From Cryptomeria japonica (lineage: Eukaryota; Streptophyta; Pinopsida; Cupressales; Cupressaceae): 64,000 bases of DNA. The notes under the pieces were generated by a model. The model ran no database searches, was not told where the DNA came from, and saw only the letters and a list, made by a program, of their open reading frames with translations. Shown piece by piece: positions 45,870 through 57,351 of this stretch; the stretch's first letter is position 1, and each line of letters starts with the position of its first letter. The position numbers and the translations under genes are program-made. Location of the stretch: NCBI RefSeq assembly GCF_030272615.1, contig NC_081406.1, positions 188,278,391 through 188,342,390 of the forward strand. Reading direction: 5' to 3'.

Positions 45870-48800
45870 GTAGCAAAGAAAGATGATACCTTAGGTGCTT
45901 TTTCTCAAATTCCTAGGGGAGTTGTTTATGCTGAAGACCCTAGAATGTACATCCACTACAACATTGAGGAACTAGGAGATGAAGAAATTAAAACCATGTT
46001 TAAAACTATGATATGTGATAAAACCAGCAATGTAAAAGATGAACACAAGATCATTGAGACCCTAGGATTTACAGAGATCCTTAGCATTCTTGAATTTCCC
46101 AAGGATGTGATTAGGATAGTCTTAAGCAGGGTACATGGTGAGTTTTTCTGGTTAGATGTAGTCCACAAAATCACCAAGGAAGCTGTGAAAGTTGTCATAG
46201 GGTTACCGACCACTGGTAAAAGACCAGATAAAACCAAGAAGGTATCCAATGACCTAGTTACAAACCTAACTGGTGCAACATTCAACAAGAGGTCCCTAAG
46301 AGTTAATGATGTAACAGACATTAATGTGAGATTTATCAACATGATATTAGGATATAAAGCTACTCATGCAAATAGACTCAATTCAATTTCAAGTTTATGA
46401 ATTAAGAGTGCTTATGATATGGTCACAGATAATGCAAAAATTGAAGTATGTGAGTGGTTAAAAGATGAATTAATTGACAACGTTGGAAAGATCAAGAAGG
46501 ACAAGAAAGGAACTTTCAGGTTTGGAAATCTGTTAGTATGTCTGATGCTACATATAACAAAACAGGTTCTCAGTATAGGCTACAAAGAACTTGGATATGA
46601 TATACCGGTAGGCAAACAATTAATAGAACTATTCAATAACATGGGTGAAAACAAGGAAAACAATATTCATGACTTCTTTCAAGCATTAAAGGCCAAAATG
46701 AAGAAAAGAATAAGGTTATCACAAAAGATTGTTGACAAATACAAAGATGAAATATGCTTTGTAATCAAGAAAGATGAAATCTGGATGGAAGCAGTCATCC
46801 CTAGGACAGTTTGGGTAACCGAGATGGGCTATGAAATAGATGATCACATAGTTGAAACATATGCTAAAGCACCTCTGGAAGCCCCCAGAGAACATAAGGA
46901 AGAAGTATTTGGTAGTGCAAAAACCATTGAAAGCCAAATACAATCAAAGAAAAGAGTGAAAAAGGTTGAGGCAGTTGTAAGGAAAGGTTCCAGACAAGCA
47001 AAAGCCATCAAAGAAGATGTATTGAAGAAAATCAGTATAACAGAGGATGAGTTAGGAGCTCCACAACCTGAAACTCACCTATCACCGATAGGTACTTCTT
47101 CAGGGAGTGACATGCCTGCAACTTTCAAAATAGTTGTAAGGAAAAGAGATCCCTCACCAGCAACCACACCCTCACCCAGGAGGACAAGGTAAAAGCAACA
47201 AGCAGTGAGATCTCTAGTAAGAAAGGCCACACCAAAGAAGAAATTGAGACCCAAGAAGAAGAGGACAAACAAAGACTTGGCCCCTCTTGATATACTGCTG
47301 AATGAAATCACAGAGGAAGGTAAATTGAAGAACATAGAGAAAATATATGACCCCTTAACAGCTAATGAAAAAGAGCAAGTTGAAAATAGTGTTATATTGC
47401 ACATGGATATGTACAAGAAGTTTTTGATGGAAGTAGTCAATGAAATTCTAGATGAGCTATTTAAAAGACTAGAAGCAAGAAGACAAGCAGTAATAGAACT
47501 AGATAAGAAAATAAAGATTGAAAAGCTACTTGTTGTTTATCTGGTAAACTCACCCAAAGAAATTGATGACCTAATTGCTCAAGCCAACCGGTCAGTATTT
47601 TCTACTGCACATTGGCACATTGCTTTAATGGTTGGAAGAATTAATGAGGTGACTGAGGAGACAGAAAATGGATGGGACATATTCCTAGTTGAGAAAGAAA
47701 AACAAGAAGAGTACAGGAACCCCAAAACCATAAAATTTTATCAGAAAGATAGAGACAAGGGTAAAGGTAAAGTTGGTGGACCACCTAGTATCAAGGTTAG
47801 AGACAACTTACCCCCACCTCCTTTAATTACTCCACCGGTAAAAACAACAACTATAGAAGATCAACTGGTAGCTGAGAGTATGGATGCAAAGGATGATAAT
47901 CCTAATCCTAAAGTTTTATATATTGTGGATGTTGATACTCAAAAGATCAACATAGTGGTAGACAAAGATACAACTGATAAGATTGATATGGCTAGTGAGC
48001 CTCTAGTAGCCAAGGAAACTGATATAACACAGGAGAAACCAGCAGAAGACAAAGAGAAAAAGGTAGAGACTCAGACTCAGATTGAGGCAATGTAACAAAC
48101 AAAGGAACAAATAGAGAAAAAGGCTCTGGAACAGGAACAACAACAACAGGAATAGGTACATAAGGAAACAGTACCACCGGCAACTAGTGAAGTAGAAAAA
48201 CCATTGCTTAAAGAAATGCAGACACAAACAGACCTACCAGAGGTCAATACAAGCTTGGTTACTTCCACCGGTACTCAGATTGTTGATTCATTGTTAGGCT
48301 AGAAATCAACTAATGTGACTGAGGTACTATTAGACTCAATCAAGAAAATAACCGACTGCAGCTCACAAGCTTACAAGGCAATTGATGATACCATACCAAT
48401 TTTGAAGGTAATTGCTCCCAACTGTAATATAGACAATAAAGATTCTTTAGGACAACTTGATACACTGGGTAAATATATCACAGAAAACATTGAGAAAATA
48501 AAGGAACAGTCATTGAAGGATAAAGTAGAAGTTGAAAAATAGAAATTCTTTGATGAGCAAACAAAGAAGTGTAACAGAGATTTTGACACACTTCTATCGG
48601 AATTATGTAATTTATTGAAAGAGTACAAAAATCTGTACAAAGATACCTGTAAAACAAACTTTTGATTGTAGATATAGACAAGAAAATGAGCAAGGTACAG
48701 GATGAGATCAATAAACTTGTAGATAGTTTTGTCAACTCACCTAATACACTATTAGTTTTTGAGGATAAGATAACAAATTTTGAAGAAGAATTACTTAAAT

Positions 48801-49069
48801 TGGAAAGAGAGAAAGAAAGAATAGTGAATAAGGCAAAACATTTGAGATCAAAACTAAGTTTGAGATTGGACTATCTAGCATCACTACGGAAGGAAGTATC
48901 TGAGGCACTAATACAAGGAAAGAAAACACCGATAGGGCATTTACAGCATCTCACCGGTACAGTGAAGAGAGCAGAGACAACAATAAAGGATAGCAAAAAG
49001 TTTATGGATAGTATAAACTTGATTTTGGGAGATCTTTTTCAAATTGTAACTACCCAGTTACAAGGTTGA
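45870..49069 (+). pseudogene. R10 ORF2
   Basis: The start codon and about the first 30 codons are missing: a deletion joins the 5' region (ending atcctaaggca) to sequence corresponding to codon 30 or so of R11 ORF2. The frame then runs with stops near 46398, 47190 and 48096 and a frameshift near 48655. It includes VLSRVHGEFFWLD, KITKEAVKVVIGLP, RVNDVTDINVRF, FRFGNLLVCLML, KYKDEICFVIKKDE, a Lys-rich middle and a coiled-coil end (LGDLFQIVTTQLQG). About 1,050 codons. No enzyme motif is seen. Function unknown. Confidence 0.85.
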
Positions 49070-49256
49070 AACTACAAACTCTACTGACATCTTGACAACC
49101 TTTGTCATTGATGCCAAAAGGGGAGTAGTGGGATGAGAAAATTCAATATCACAGGAATCATATGCTCAGGGGGAGCTCACACATTTTTGGTAACATTTTT
49201 GGACTTCACATTTTTTGGATCATTTTTGAAATTTCTCATGAGTGTTGCCATTAATG

Positions 49257-49270
49257 CCAAAGGGGGAGAT
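49257..49270 (+). promoter_or_regulatory. R10 polypurine tract
   Basis: CCAAAGGGGGAGAT directly before the LTR. Two further purine runs lie upstream (49114-49128 and about 49168-49176). Confidence 0.92.
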
Positions 49271-49526
49271 TGTTGGCATATGCACACTCTAATGAGACAT
49301 TGTATGTGATTGAAGGTTTTCTCATTGATGGCAACCTTGCAATCCTATGGCACTGACAAAGGCATTATACTGGCATCAACAGATCACACTCTACACTAGC
49401 ACCAGCACCGACACAGAAGAAAGGAAGTATACCGACACAGAGGGCGACATGATTTTTGTTATATTATATTTTGTTTATTATTGAAAAACTTTGTAAGCCG
49501 ACTTAGCAAATTGTAAAATGACTCTT

Positions 49527-49536
49527 ATATATAAAA
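49527..49536 (+). promoter_or_regulatory. TATA box in R10 3' LTR
   Basis: TATATAAAAG, conserved in both R11 LTRs (minus strand, 52035-52044 and 57872-57881). Confidence 0.65.
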
Positions 49537-50014
49537 GAGATCATTGTAGACATTTGATATAGGATATATAAGAATTAAGGAAAATATTAGGCAGACCTAT
49601 TATGCGAAATATAGGTTAAGGGGTATATGTGTAAAGAACAGAGTAGGAACCGATACTGAATCTAGCATTGAAGATGCTATTGTAAAGCAGTACAATATAT
49701 TGGATTTGTATAATCCTCATTGTAAGTCAGTGAGACTTCCCATTGAGCAGTGAGCTCTAGGCAGTTGGCCTTCCTGCATGTCCAGACCCCTATTGTAAGT
49801 AATATTCTCTTATTGGCCAGTGAGTGAATATTGTGGGTCACAAATCCCACCGAGGTTTTTCCCACACTGGGTTTCCTCATTAAAATCTTGTGTTATGGTG
49901 TGCTTTTCATGTGGATGTTCTTGATTTTGTTTATTGCATTATTTCTTGCATATCGGTACACTGTTATATTATGTTCTCCATGTTTTAAGTTAAGAAATTA
50001 TATATACCGGTCAG

Positions 50015-50042
50015 ATACTGATTCACCCCCCCCTCTCAGTAT
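50015..50042 (+). other. C-rich hairpin in R10 3' LTR
   Basis: ATACTGA (50015-50021) pairs with TCAGTAT (50036-50042) across a C-rich loop, 17 bases before the LTR end. Confidence 0.6.
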
Positions 50043-50059
50043 TTGTGGGATTCCTAACA

Positions 50060-50234
50060 TCTATTACAATTCATTGCATTTATTGGCTCTATTGGCCATG
50101 ATTACATTGTTTTAAGACCTTAAAGGCCTTTTAGACTTCATTTCTCATTGATTCTTCATGAGGGCCTATCAGTGACCCTAGTGCACCTTGCCTCCATAGG
50201 TCTTCATAGGTGCTCCATAGGTGCTCCTGCACCA
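50060..50234 (-). repeat. R9 5' LTR, last part
   Basis: Resumes after R10 at the position equal to 41865 of the intact LTR and ends CTGCACCA. Confidence 0.92.
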
Positions 50235-50239
50235 ATTTG
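50235..50239. repeat. R9 target site duplication, right
   Basis: atttg, identical to 40346-40350. Confidence 0.93.
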
Positions 50240-51514
50240 CAGAAGACCCTAGGATTTACATACATTGCAATATAGAAGACCTAGGATATGAGGAGTTAAT
50301 GAAAATTTTTAACAAGGTCATTTGTGATGTAATATGGAATTGTTAAACCCAAACATAAGATTGTGGAAACTTTAGGTGTTGTGGAGATACTGAATATCCC
50401 TCAATTTCCAGAGGAAGTGGTAAGGATTGTATTGAGTAGAGAACATGGAGAATTCTTATGGTTGGATTCTGTTTGTAAGATAACCCAACAAGAAATTAGG
50501 GCAGTTACTGGTTTACCCTCAACTGATAGTAGACTTGACAAGATAAAGAAGATTCCCAACAAAATGGTGACAAGACTAACCAGAGCAACATCTGACAATA
50601 GATCACTTAGAGTAAATGACATTAAGGACATTAATGTGAGATATGTAAGTATGGTCCTTGGATATAGAGCCACACATGCTAACAGACTCAATTCTGTTTC
50701 CAGTCTTTGCATTTACAGTGCACATGAAATGATAAACAACAAGACTAAGATAGATGTGTGTGAATGGTTAAAAGATGAGATTATTGACAACCTGAAAAAG
50801 ATTAAGGGAGACAAAAAGGGTACTTTCCACTTTGGAAACCTTCTGGTATGTTTGATGTTATATTTCATCAAAGAGATCCTCGGTACAGGACCTAAAGACT
50901 TGGGTTATGATACACCGGTAGGAAAAAAACTACATGAAGCTTTTACCAATATGAGAACTAATAGAGATAATAACATCAATCTAAGATGAGAGCTAGGGAA
51001 AGGATTCCTCAGAGCATAGTTGAGAAATATGACAAGCAAATTTGTTTTGTCATTAAAAGAGATGAAACTTGGATGGAATTAGTAAGCCCTAGAACTATTT
51101 GGGTTAGTGAAATGGGTTATGAGGTTGATCTACATGTTCTGGAAACATATGCAAAAGCACTGCTTGAAGCACCTAGAGAGCCATCAGAGGAAATATTTTG
51201 AAGTGCTGAAACCATAGCTAGTAAAGTGTCAATGGAGAAAAATAAGAAGGAAAGAGACAAATTTAGTAGGGATGCATCTAAGAAAGCACAAGGAATCAAA
51301 GAAAATTTCATTAACCTTAGTGGCATATTGGCTAGTGAGCTTGAAGGACTTCAACCAGAGGCACATATTTCATTGGTTGACACATCTTTTGATAGTGAAA
51401 GTGGGAAGGTTGTTGAGTTCAAAAGAGTGGAAAGGAAACAGAAAGCCTCACCAGTACCTTCTCCTACTCTGAAGAAAACAAGAACCTTAAGGAAGAAACA
51501 ACAGACAGTTAGGG
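50240..51514 (+). pseudogene. R8 ORF2, middle part
   Basis: Continues directly from 40350. Frame changes occur near 50340 and 50980 and there is a stop at 51199-51201. It contains VLSREHGEFLWLD, KITQQEIRAVTGLP, RVNDIKDINVRY, LGYRATHANRLNSV, FHFGNLLVCLML and YDKQICFVIKRDE, the same order as R10 and R11, then a basic stretch cut by R11 at 51514. Confidence 0.85.
51510..51514. repeat. R11 target site duplication, left
   Basis: taggg, identical to 58147-58151. Confidence 0.92.
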
Positions 51515-52309
51515 TGTTAGGAATCCCACAGATATTGAGAGGGGGGGTGAATCAATATCTAACCGGTGAGTAGAATTTCTTGAATTAAAACATGCAGAAC
51601 ATATTATAATAGTGTACTGGCATGCAAGAAATAATGCAATAAATAGAATCAAGAACATCCACATGAAAAGCACACCATAACACAAGGTTTTAATGAGGAA
51701 ACCCGGTGCGGGAAAAACCTCGGTGGGATTTGTGACACACAATATTCACTCACTAGCCAATAAGAGAATATTACTTACAATAGGGGTCTGCACATGTAGG
51801 AAGGCCAACTGCCTAGAGCTCACTACTCAATGGGAAGTCTCACTGACTTACAATAAGGATTATACAAATCCAATATCTTGTACTGCTTTACAATAGCATC
51901 TATAATGCCTGATCCAGTACTGGTTGCTACTCTGCTTCTTACATAAACCCTTAGCCTACATTTTGCATAATAGGTCTGCCTAATATTTTTCCTTAATGCT
52001 TCCTCACTCATTCAAAAAATGTCTACAATGATCTCTTTTATATATAAGAGTCATTTTACAATTTGCCAAGTCGGCTTACAAAGTTTTTACAATAATAAAC
52101 AAAATATAATATAACAAAATCATGTCGGCCTCTGTGCCGGTATACTTCTTTTCTTTGTGTCGGTGCCAGTGTCCTGAGTGCCGGTGTAGAGTGTGATCTG
52201 CTGATGCTGGTATAATGCCTTTGTCGGTGCCATAGGATTGCAAGGTTGACATCAATGGAAAAACCTTCAATCACATACAATGTCTCATTGGAGTGTGCAT
52301 ATGCCAACA
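51515..52309 (-). repeat. R11 3' LTR
   Basis: TGTTAGGAAT to ATGCCAACA on the plus strand, paired with 57352-58146. Differences between the two are frequent and mostly transitions. Confidence 0.94.
51530..51560 (-). other. C-rich hairpin in R11 3' LTR
   Basis: AGATATTGA (51530-51538) pairs perfectly with TCAATATCT (51552-51560). The other LTR has AGATACTGA with TCAGTATCT, so one base pair changed on both arms. Confidence 0.7.
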
Positions 52310-52323
52310 ATCTCCCCCTTTGG
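52310..52323 (-). promoter_or_regulatory. R11 polypurine tract
   Basis: CCAAAGGGGGAGAT on the minus strand beside the LTR. Confidence 0.92.
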
Positions 52324-52510
52324 CATTGATGGCAACACTCATGAGAAATTTCAAAAATGTATCCAAAAATGTGAAGTCCAAAAATGTTACCAAAAATGTG
52401 TGTGATCCCCTTGAGCATATGATTCTTATTATGTTGAATTTTCTCATCCCACTACTCCCCCTTTGGCATCAATGACAAAGGTTGTCAAGATGTCAGTAGA
52501 GTTTGTAGTT

Positions 52511-55500
52511 TCAACCTTGTAACTGGGTGGTTACAATTTGAAAAATATCTCCCAAAATCAAGTTTATACTATCCATAAACTTCTTGCTATCCTTTATTGT
52601 TGTCTTTGTTTTCTTCACTATACCGGTGAGATGCTGCAAATGCTCTGTCGGTGTTTTCTGTCCTTGTATTAGTGCCTCAGATACTTCCTTCCGTAGTGAT
52701 GCTAGATAGTCCAATCTTGGACTTAGTTTTAATCTCAAATGTTTTTCCTTATTCACTATTCTTTCTCTCTCTCTTTCCAATTTAAGTAAATCTTCTTCAA
52801 AATTTGTTATCTTCTCCTCAAAAACTGATAGTGTATCAAGTGAGTTAACAAAATTATCTGCAAGTTTATTGATCTCATCCTGTACCTTGATCATCTTTTT
52901 GTCTATATCTACAGTTAAAGAGTTTTTCTTACAGATGTCTTTGTATAGAGTTTTGTACTCTTTCAATAAATTACACAATTCTGGTAGAAGTGTGTCAAAA
53001 TTTCTGTTACACTTCTTTATTTGCTCATCAAAGAATTTTTGCTTCTCAATTTCTACTTTATCCTTCAATGATTGTTCCTTTATTTTCTCAATGTTTTCTA
53101 TGATATATTTACACAATGTATCAAGTTGTCCTAAAGAATCTTTATTGCCTATATTATAGTTAGGAGCAATTACCTTTAAAATTGGTATGGTATCATCAAT
53201 TGCCTTATAAGCTTGTGAGTTGTAGTCTGTTATCTTTTTGATTGAATCTAATAGTACCTTAGTCACATTAGGTGATTTGTAGCCTGATGATGAACCAACA
53301 TTCTGAGTACCATCAGTGGAAGTAACCAAGCTTGTATTGACCTCTGGTAGGTCTGTTTGTGTCTGCATTTCTTTAAGCAATGGTTTTTCTATTTCTCTAG
53401 TTGCCGGTGGCACTGTTTCCTTATGTTCCTGTTCCTGTTGCTGTTGTTCCTATTCCAGAGCCTTTTTCTCTATTTGTTGCATTGTCTCAGTCTGAGTCTC
53501 TACCTTTTGCTCTTTGTCTTCTACTAATTTCTCCTGTGTGTTTTCAGTTTGCTTAGCTACCGGAGGCTGACTAGCCATGTCAGTCTTATTAGTTGTAACT
53601 TTGTCTACCACTATGTTGATCTTTTGAGTATCAACATCCATAGTATATAAGACTTCAATATTAGGATTACCATCCTCTACATCCATACTCTCAGCTGTTG
53701 GTTGATCTTCTGTAGTTGTTATTTTTACTAGTGGAGTAATCAAAGGAGGTGGGGGTAAGTTGTCTCTAACCTTGATACTAGGTGGTCCACCAACTTTACC
53801 TTTACCCTTGTCTCTATCTTTCTAATAAAATTTTATGGGTTTAGGGTTCCTGTATTCTTCTTGTTTTTCTTTTTCAACTAGGAATATTTTGCATCCATTT
53901 TCTATTTCCTCAATCACCTCATTAACTCTTCCAACCATTAAAGCAATGTGCCGGTGTGTAGTAGAAAATACTGACCGGTTGGCTTGAGTAATTAGGTCAT
54001 CAATTTCTTTGGGTGAGTTTACTGGATATACAACAAGTAGCTTTTCAATCTTTATTTTCTTGTCCACTTCTATTACTGCTTGTCTTCTTGCTTCCAGTCT
54101 CTTAAACAATTCATCTAGAATTTCATTGACTACTTCCATCAAAAACTTCTTATACATGTCCATATGCAATATAACACTATTTTTAACTTGTTCTTTTTCA
54201 TCGGCTATTAAAGTGTCATATATTTTCTCTATATTTTTCAACTTACCTTCCTCTGTAATTTCATTAAGCAGTATATCAAGAGGGGCCAAGTCTTTGTTTG
54301 TCCTCTTCTTCTTTTTGGGTGTCAGTTTCTTTTTCTTTGGTGTAGCCTTTCTTACCGGAGATCTCACTGCTTGATGTTTTTGTCTTGTCCTCCTGGGTGA
54401 GGGTGTGGTTGCCCGTGAGGGATCTCTTTTCCTCACAACTCTTTTGAAAGTTGTAGGCATGTCACTCCCCGAAGAAGTACCTACCGATGATAGGTGAGTT
54501 TCAGGTTGTGGAGCTACTAACTCATCCTCTGTTATACCGGTTTTTTTCAACACATCTTCTTTGATGGCCTTTGCTTGTCTAGAACCTTTCCTTACAACTG
54601 CCTCAACCTTTTTCACTCTTTTCTTTGATTGTATTTGGCTTTCAATAGTTTTTGCACTACCAAATATTTCTTCCTTAGGTTCTATGGGGGCTTCTAGAAG
54701 TGCTTTAGCATATGTTTCAATTATATGATCATCTGTTTCATAGCCCATCTCGGTTACCCAAACTGTCCTAGGGATGACTGATTCCATCCAGATTTCATCC
54801 TTCTTGATTACAAAGCATATTTCATCTTTGTATTTATCGACAATCTTTTGTGATAACCTAATTCTTTTCTTCATTTTGGCCTTTAATGCTTGAAAGAAGT
54901 CATGAATATTGTTTTCCTTGTTTTCTCCCATGTTATTGAATAGTTCTGTTAACTGTTTACCTACCGGTATATCATATCCAAGTTCTTTGTAGCCTATACT
55001 GGGAACCTGTTTTGTTATATGTAGCATCAGACATACTAACAGATTTCCAAACCTGAAAGTTCCTTTCTTGTCCTTCTTAATCTTTCCAAGGTTGTCAATT
55101 AATTCATCCTTTAACCACTCACATGTATCAATCTTTGCATTATTTGTGACCATATCATAAGCACTCTTAATGTATAAACTTGAAATTGAATTGAGTCTAT
55201 TTGCATGAGTAGCTTTATACCCTAATATCATGCTGATAAATCTCACATTAATGTCTGTTACATCATTAACTCTTAGGGACCTTTTCTTGAATGTTGCACC
55301 AGTTAGGTTTGTAACTAGGTCATTGGATACCTTTTTGGTTTTATCTGGCCTTTTACCGGTGGTCAGTAACCCTATGACAGCTTTCATAGCTTCCTTAGTG
55401 ATTTTGTGGACTGCATCTAACCAGAAAAATTCACCATGTACCCTACTTAAGACTATCCTAATCACATCCTTGGGGAATTTAGGCATGCAAAGGATCTCTA

Positions 55501-55795
55501 TAAATCCTAGGGTTTCAATGATCTTGTGTTCATCTTTTACATTGTCAGTTTTATCGCATATCACAATTTTAAACATGGTTTTAATTTCTTCATCTCCTAG
55601 TTCCTCAATGTTGCAGTGGATGTACATTCTGGGGTCTTCAGCATAGACAACTCCCTTGGGAATTTGAGAAAAAGCACCTAAGGTATCATCTTTCTTTGCT
55701 ACCTCGGGAACTAACTGAAATACGGGCCTAGGTCTTTTTATCACTTCGACAATAGTAGGGTTTGCTATATATTCAATTGCAGAGGTGGATGCCAT
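52511..55795 (-). pseudogene. R11 ORF2: large conserved protein of unknown function
   Basis: A single frame of about 1,095 codons from the conserved ATG (MASTSAIEYIA) with only two internal stops (53822-53824 and 53450-53452). The frame also opens 47 codons upstream, but R8 ORF2 starts at the same ATG. Residues of about 90-370 form the shared domain: FPKDVIRIVLSRVHGEFFW, KITKEAMKAVIGLL, RVNDVTDINVRF, LGYKATHANRLNSI, FRFGNLLVCLML and KYKDEICFVIKKDE. Residues of about 390-550 are basic and Ser/Thr-rich. The last 500 are charged helices ending LGDIFQIVTTQLQG. No catalytic motif is seen. In layout the domain faintly resembles plant putative transposon proteins (Transposase_32), but this is unproven. 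Confidence 0.85.
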
Positions 55796-56098
55796 GATAA
55801 AATACCTTTTGCTGCCTTTAGGATGGATGAATGCTTGGAGTGTTATTGCCTCTTGCTCGAAATGCCTTAGCTCGGAATCTTCGTGCTCTTCATAGGTTTG
55901 AAATCTCAGTGAAATGGAATGGAGCCAAAACCTCAATTTTATAGTGTCTTTTTGCCATCTACCACATTAGATGCATGCCGGTTAAGTATTCACTTAACAT
56001 TGTCTGGCGGTAAAAAGTAATTTCCAACTTCTTATCTCTAACCAAGGGAATAATAGCACATGTGTCATTAGATTGCCAAACCCTCAAGGAAAATTTCT

Positions 56099-57280
56099 TC
56101 AATTAGATGAAGAACTTCCTACCAGTGGAGCACTGCTCTATCATGTTGGTGAAGTATCACTCTGTCCTGCCGGTGAAGCATCACTTTGTCCTGCCGGTGA
56201 AGCATTGATTTGTTCTATTGGTGGAGGAGTATTCCCAATATTTAGATCAGCTTTTCTAATCCATTGTTTTGAGAATTCTTGCTTAACCTCTTCAACTTTT
56301 TCTTTACCTTTCAAGCTAGAACTTTTGTTGTCTACCAGTGATCCTTTACTTCTATAGAATTTTGCAATATGCCCAATCTTGTTACATGTATAACAAGTTA
56401 CATTATTTTTCTAAATAGCTTTTCCATAACGTATGCCGGTTTGTGTTATGCATTGATTAGATAAATGTCCAAATCTTCCACAAACATAACATCTCACATT
56501 CATTCTGCAATTTTCAGAGTTGTGACCAACTTTGTTGCATTTAGAACATTGACTAGTGGGTGTGTTGATATTCTAATAATTTCTAGATCTACATTCATTT
56601 TCTCTATGACCATACTTATTACAGTTAAAGCATTTTCCATTGAATTTATAAGCATTAGGTTGTCTTACCGGTTTGCTGTGATCCTAAGTATTTGCAGTAC
56701 CAGAGCTTTCACCAACTTCAAAGCCAATTCCAGAAGTGTCACCTTTAGGTTTTTGATTCTTTGGCAAGGTGCCAAGTTCCTCTGAGCTTTTCTTGAAATT
56801 TTCTTTATGTTGATTTGCAGTTTCTAGTTCTCTTTCTAAGACTTCTTTTTGTCTCATTAGTTCATTTGAGTCATTCTAAGTATGCATCAGATCTGTCTTC
56901 AACATGTCATTTTCATAGCTAAGTCTTGTGTTCTCATTTGCTGCATCACTTAGTCTTTTGGTCAATTCTTCTTCATTCTTCTTCCTATCCTCAATCTCTT
57001 TGCAAAATCTCATAGTCATATCCTGCATCTCATTCTTTGTTGTCATGATCTCTTGTTTCAACTTGCTTATCATATCATTAAGTGATTCCTTTTCATCATT
57101 CTCATTTTGCAATTTTTCACAAAGTTCTCTTCTCTTATTTCTTGCAACAGTTAAATTTTCTTGAAGTGCCTGAATGATATCCTGAGCTGCCCTTAAATCA
57201 TCTTCTAGATTGATATTTTTCAATTTCTCTACATCATAGTCTAAAAGAGCTCCTTCAAATTGCTTCATCAGATTTTCCAT
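56099..57280 (-). pseudogene. R11 ORF1: Gag-like coiled coil plus four CCHC knuckles
   Basis: 394 codons from MENLMKQFEGALLDYD to SSSSN, in one frame with several stops. Coiled coil of about 180 residues, then linker GIGFEVGESS, then CFNCNKYGHRENEC, CSKCNKVGHNSENC, CYVCGRFGHLSNQC and a fourth with its last Cys changed (CYTCNKIGHIAKFY). The C-terminal tail carries the 24-base SDASPAGQ repeat (56140-56220). Confidence 0.85.
56140..56220 (-). repeat. 24-bp coding repeat in R11 ORF1
   Basis: Units ggtgaagcatcactttgtcc and relatives, about three copies, coding on the minus strand for SDASPAGQ. Confidence 0.8.
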
Positions 57281-57336
57281 CTTTACCAGTGTCAAGATCT
57301 TCCTCAAGCTGTTAGGCTTCTGAAAATAGAGGACCA

Positions 57337-57349
57337 GGCTCTGATACCA
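57337..57349 (-). promoter_or_regulatory. R11 primer binding site
   Basis: TGGTATCAGAGCC on the minus strand, two bases from the LTR. Confidence 0.93.
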
Positions 57350-57351
57350 AT

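Larger units (their letters stand above)
44121..50059 (+). mobile_element. R10: polymerase-less copia-like element, 5' LTR truncated
   Basis: Residual 5' LTR 44121-44322, PBS 44325-44338, ORF1 44395-45565, ORF2 to 49069, PPT 49257-49270, 3' LTR 49271-50059. It lies inside the R9 LTR. A deletion at the left junction removed most of the 5' LTR, the left TSD and about 250 bp of R9 LTR. It belongs to the same family as R11. Confidence 0.92.
49271..50059 (+). repeat. R10 3' LTR
   Basis: 789 bp, from TGTTGGCATA to GATTCCTAACA. Same family as the R11 LTRs. TATA-like TATATAAAAG at 49527-49536. Confidence 0.93.
40351..50234 (-). mobile_element. R9: small LTR element with long LTRs, split by R10
   Basis: LTRs 40351-42039 and 42913-44119 plus 50060-50234, PBS 42897-42909, internal region only 873 bp. 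Flanked by perfect atttg. There is no reverse transcriptase or integrase. It carries one short coiled-coil frame. R10 lies in its 5' LTR. Confidence 0.92.
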
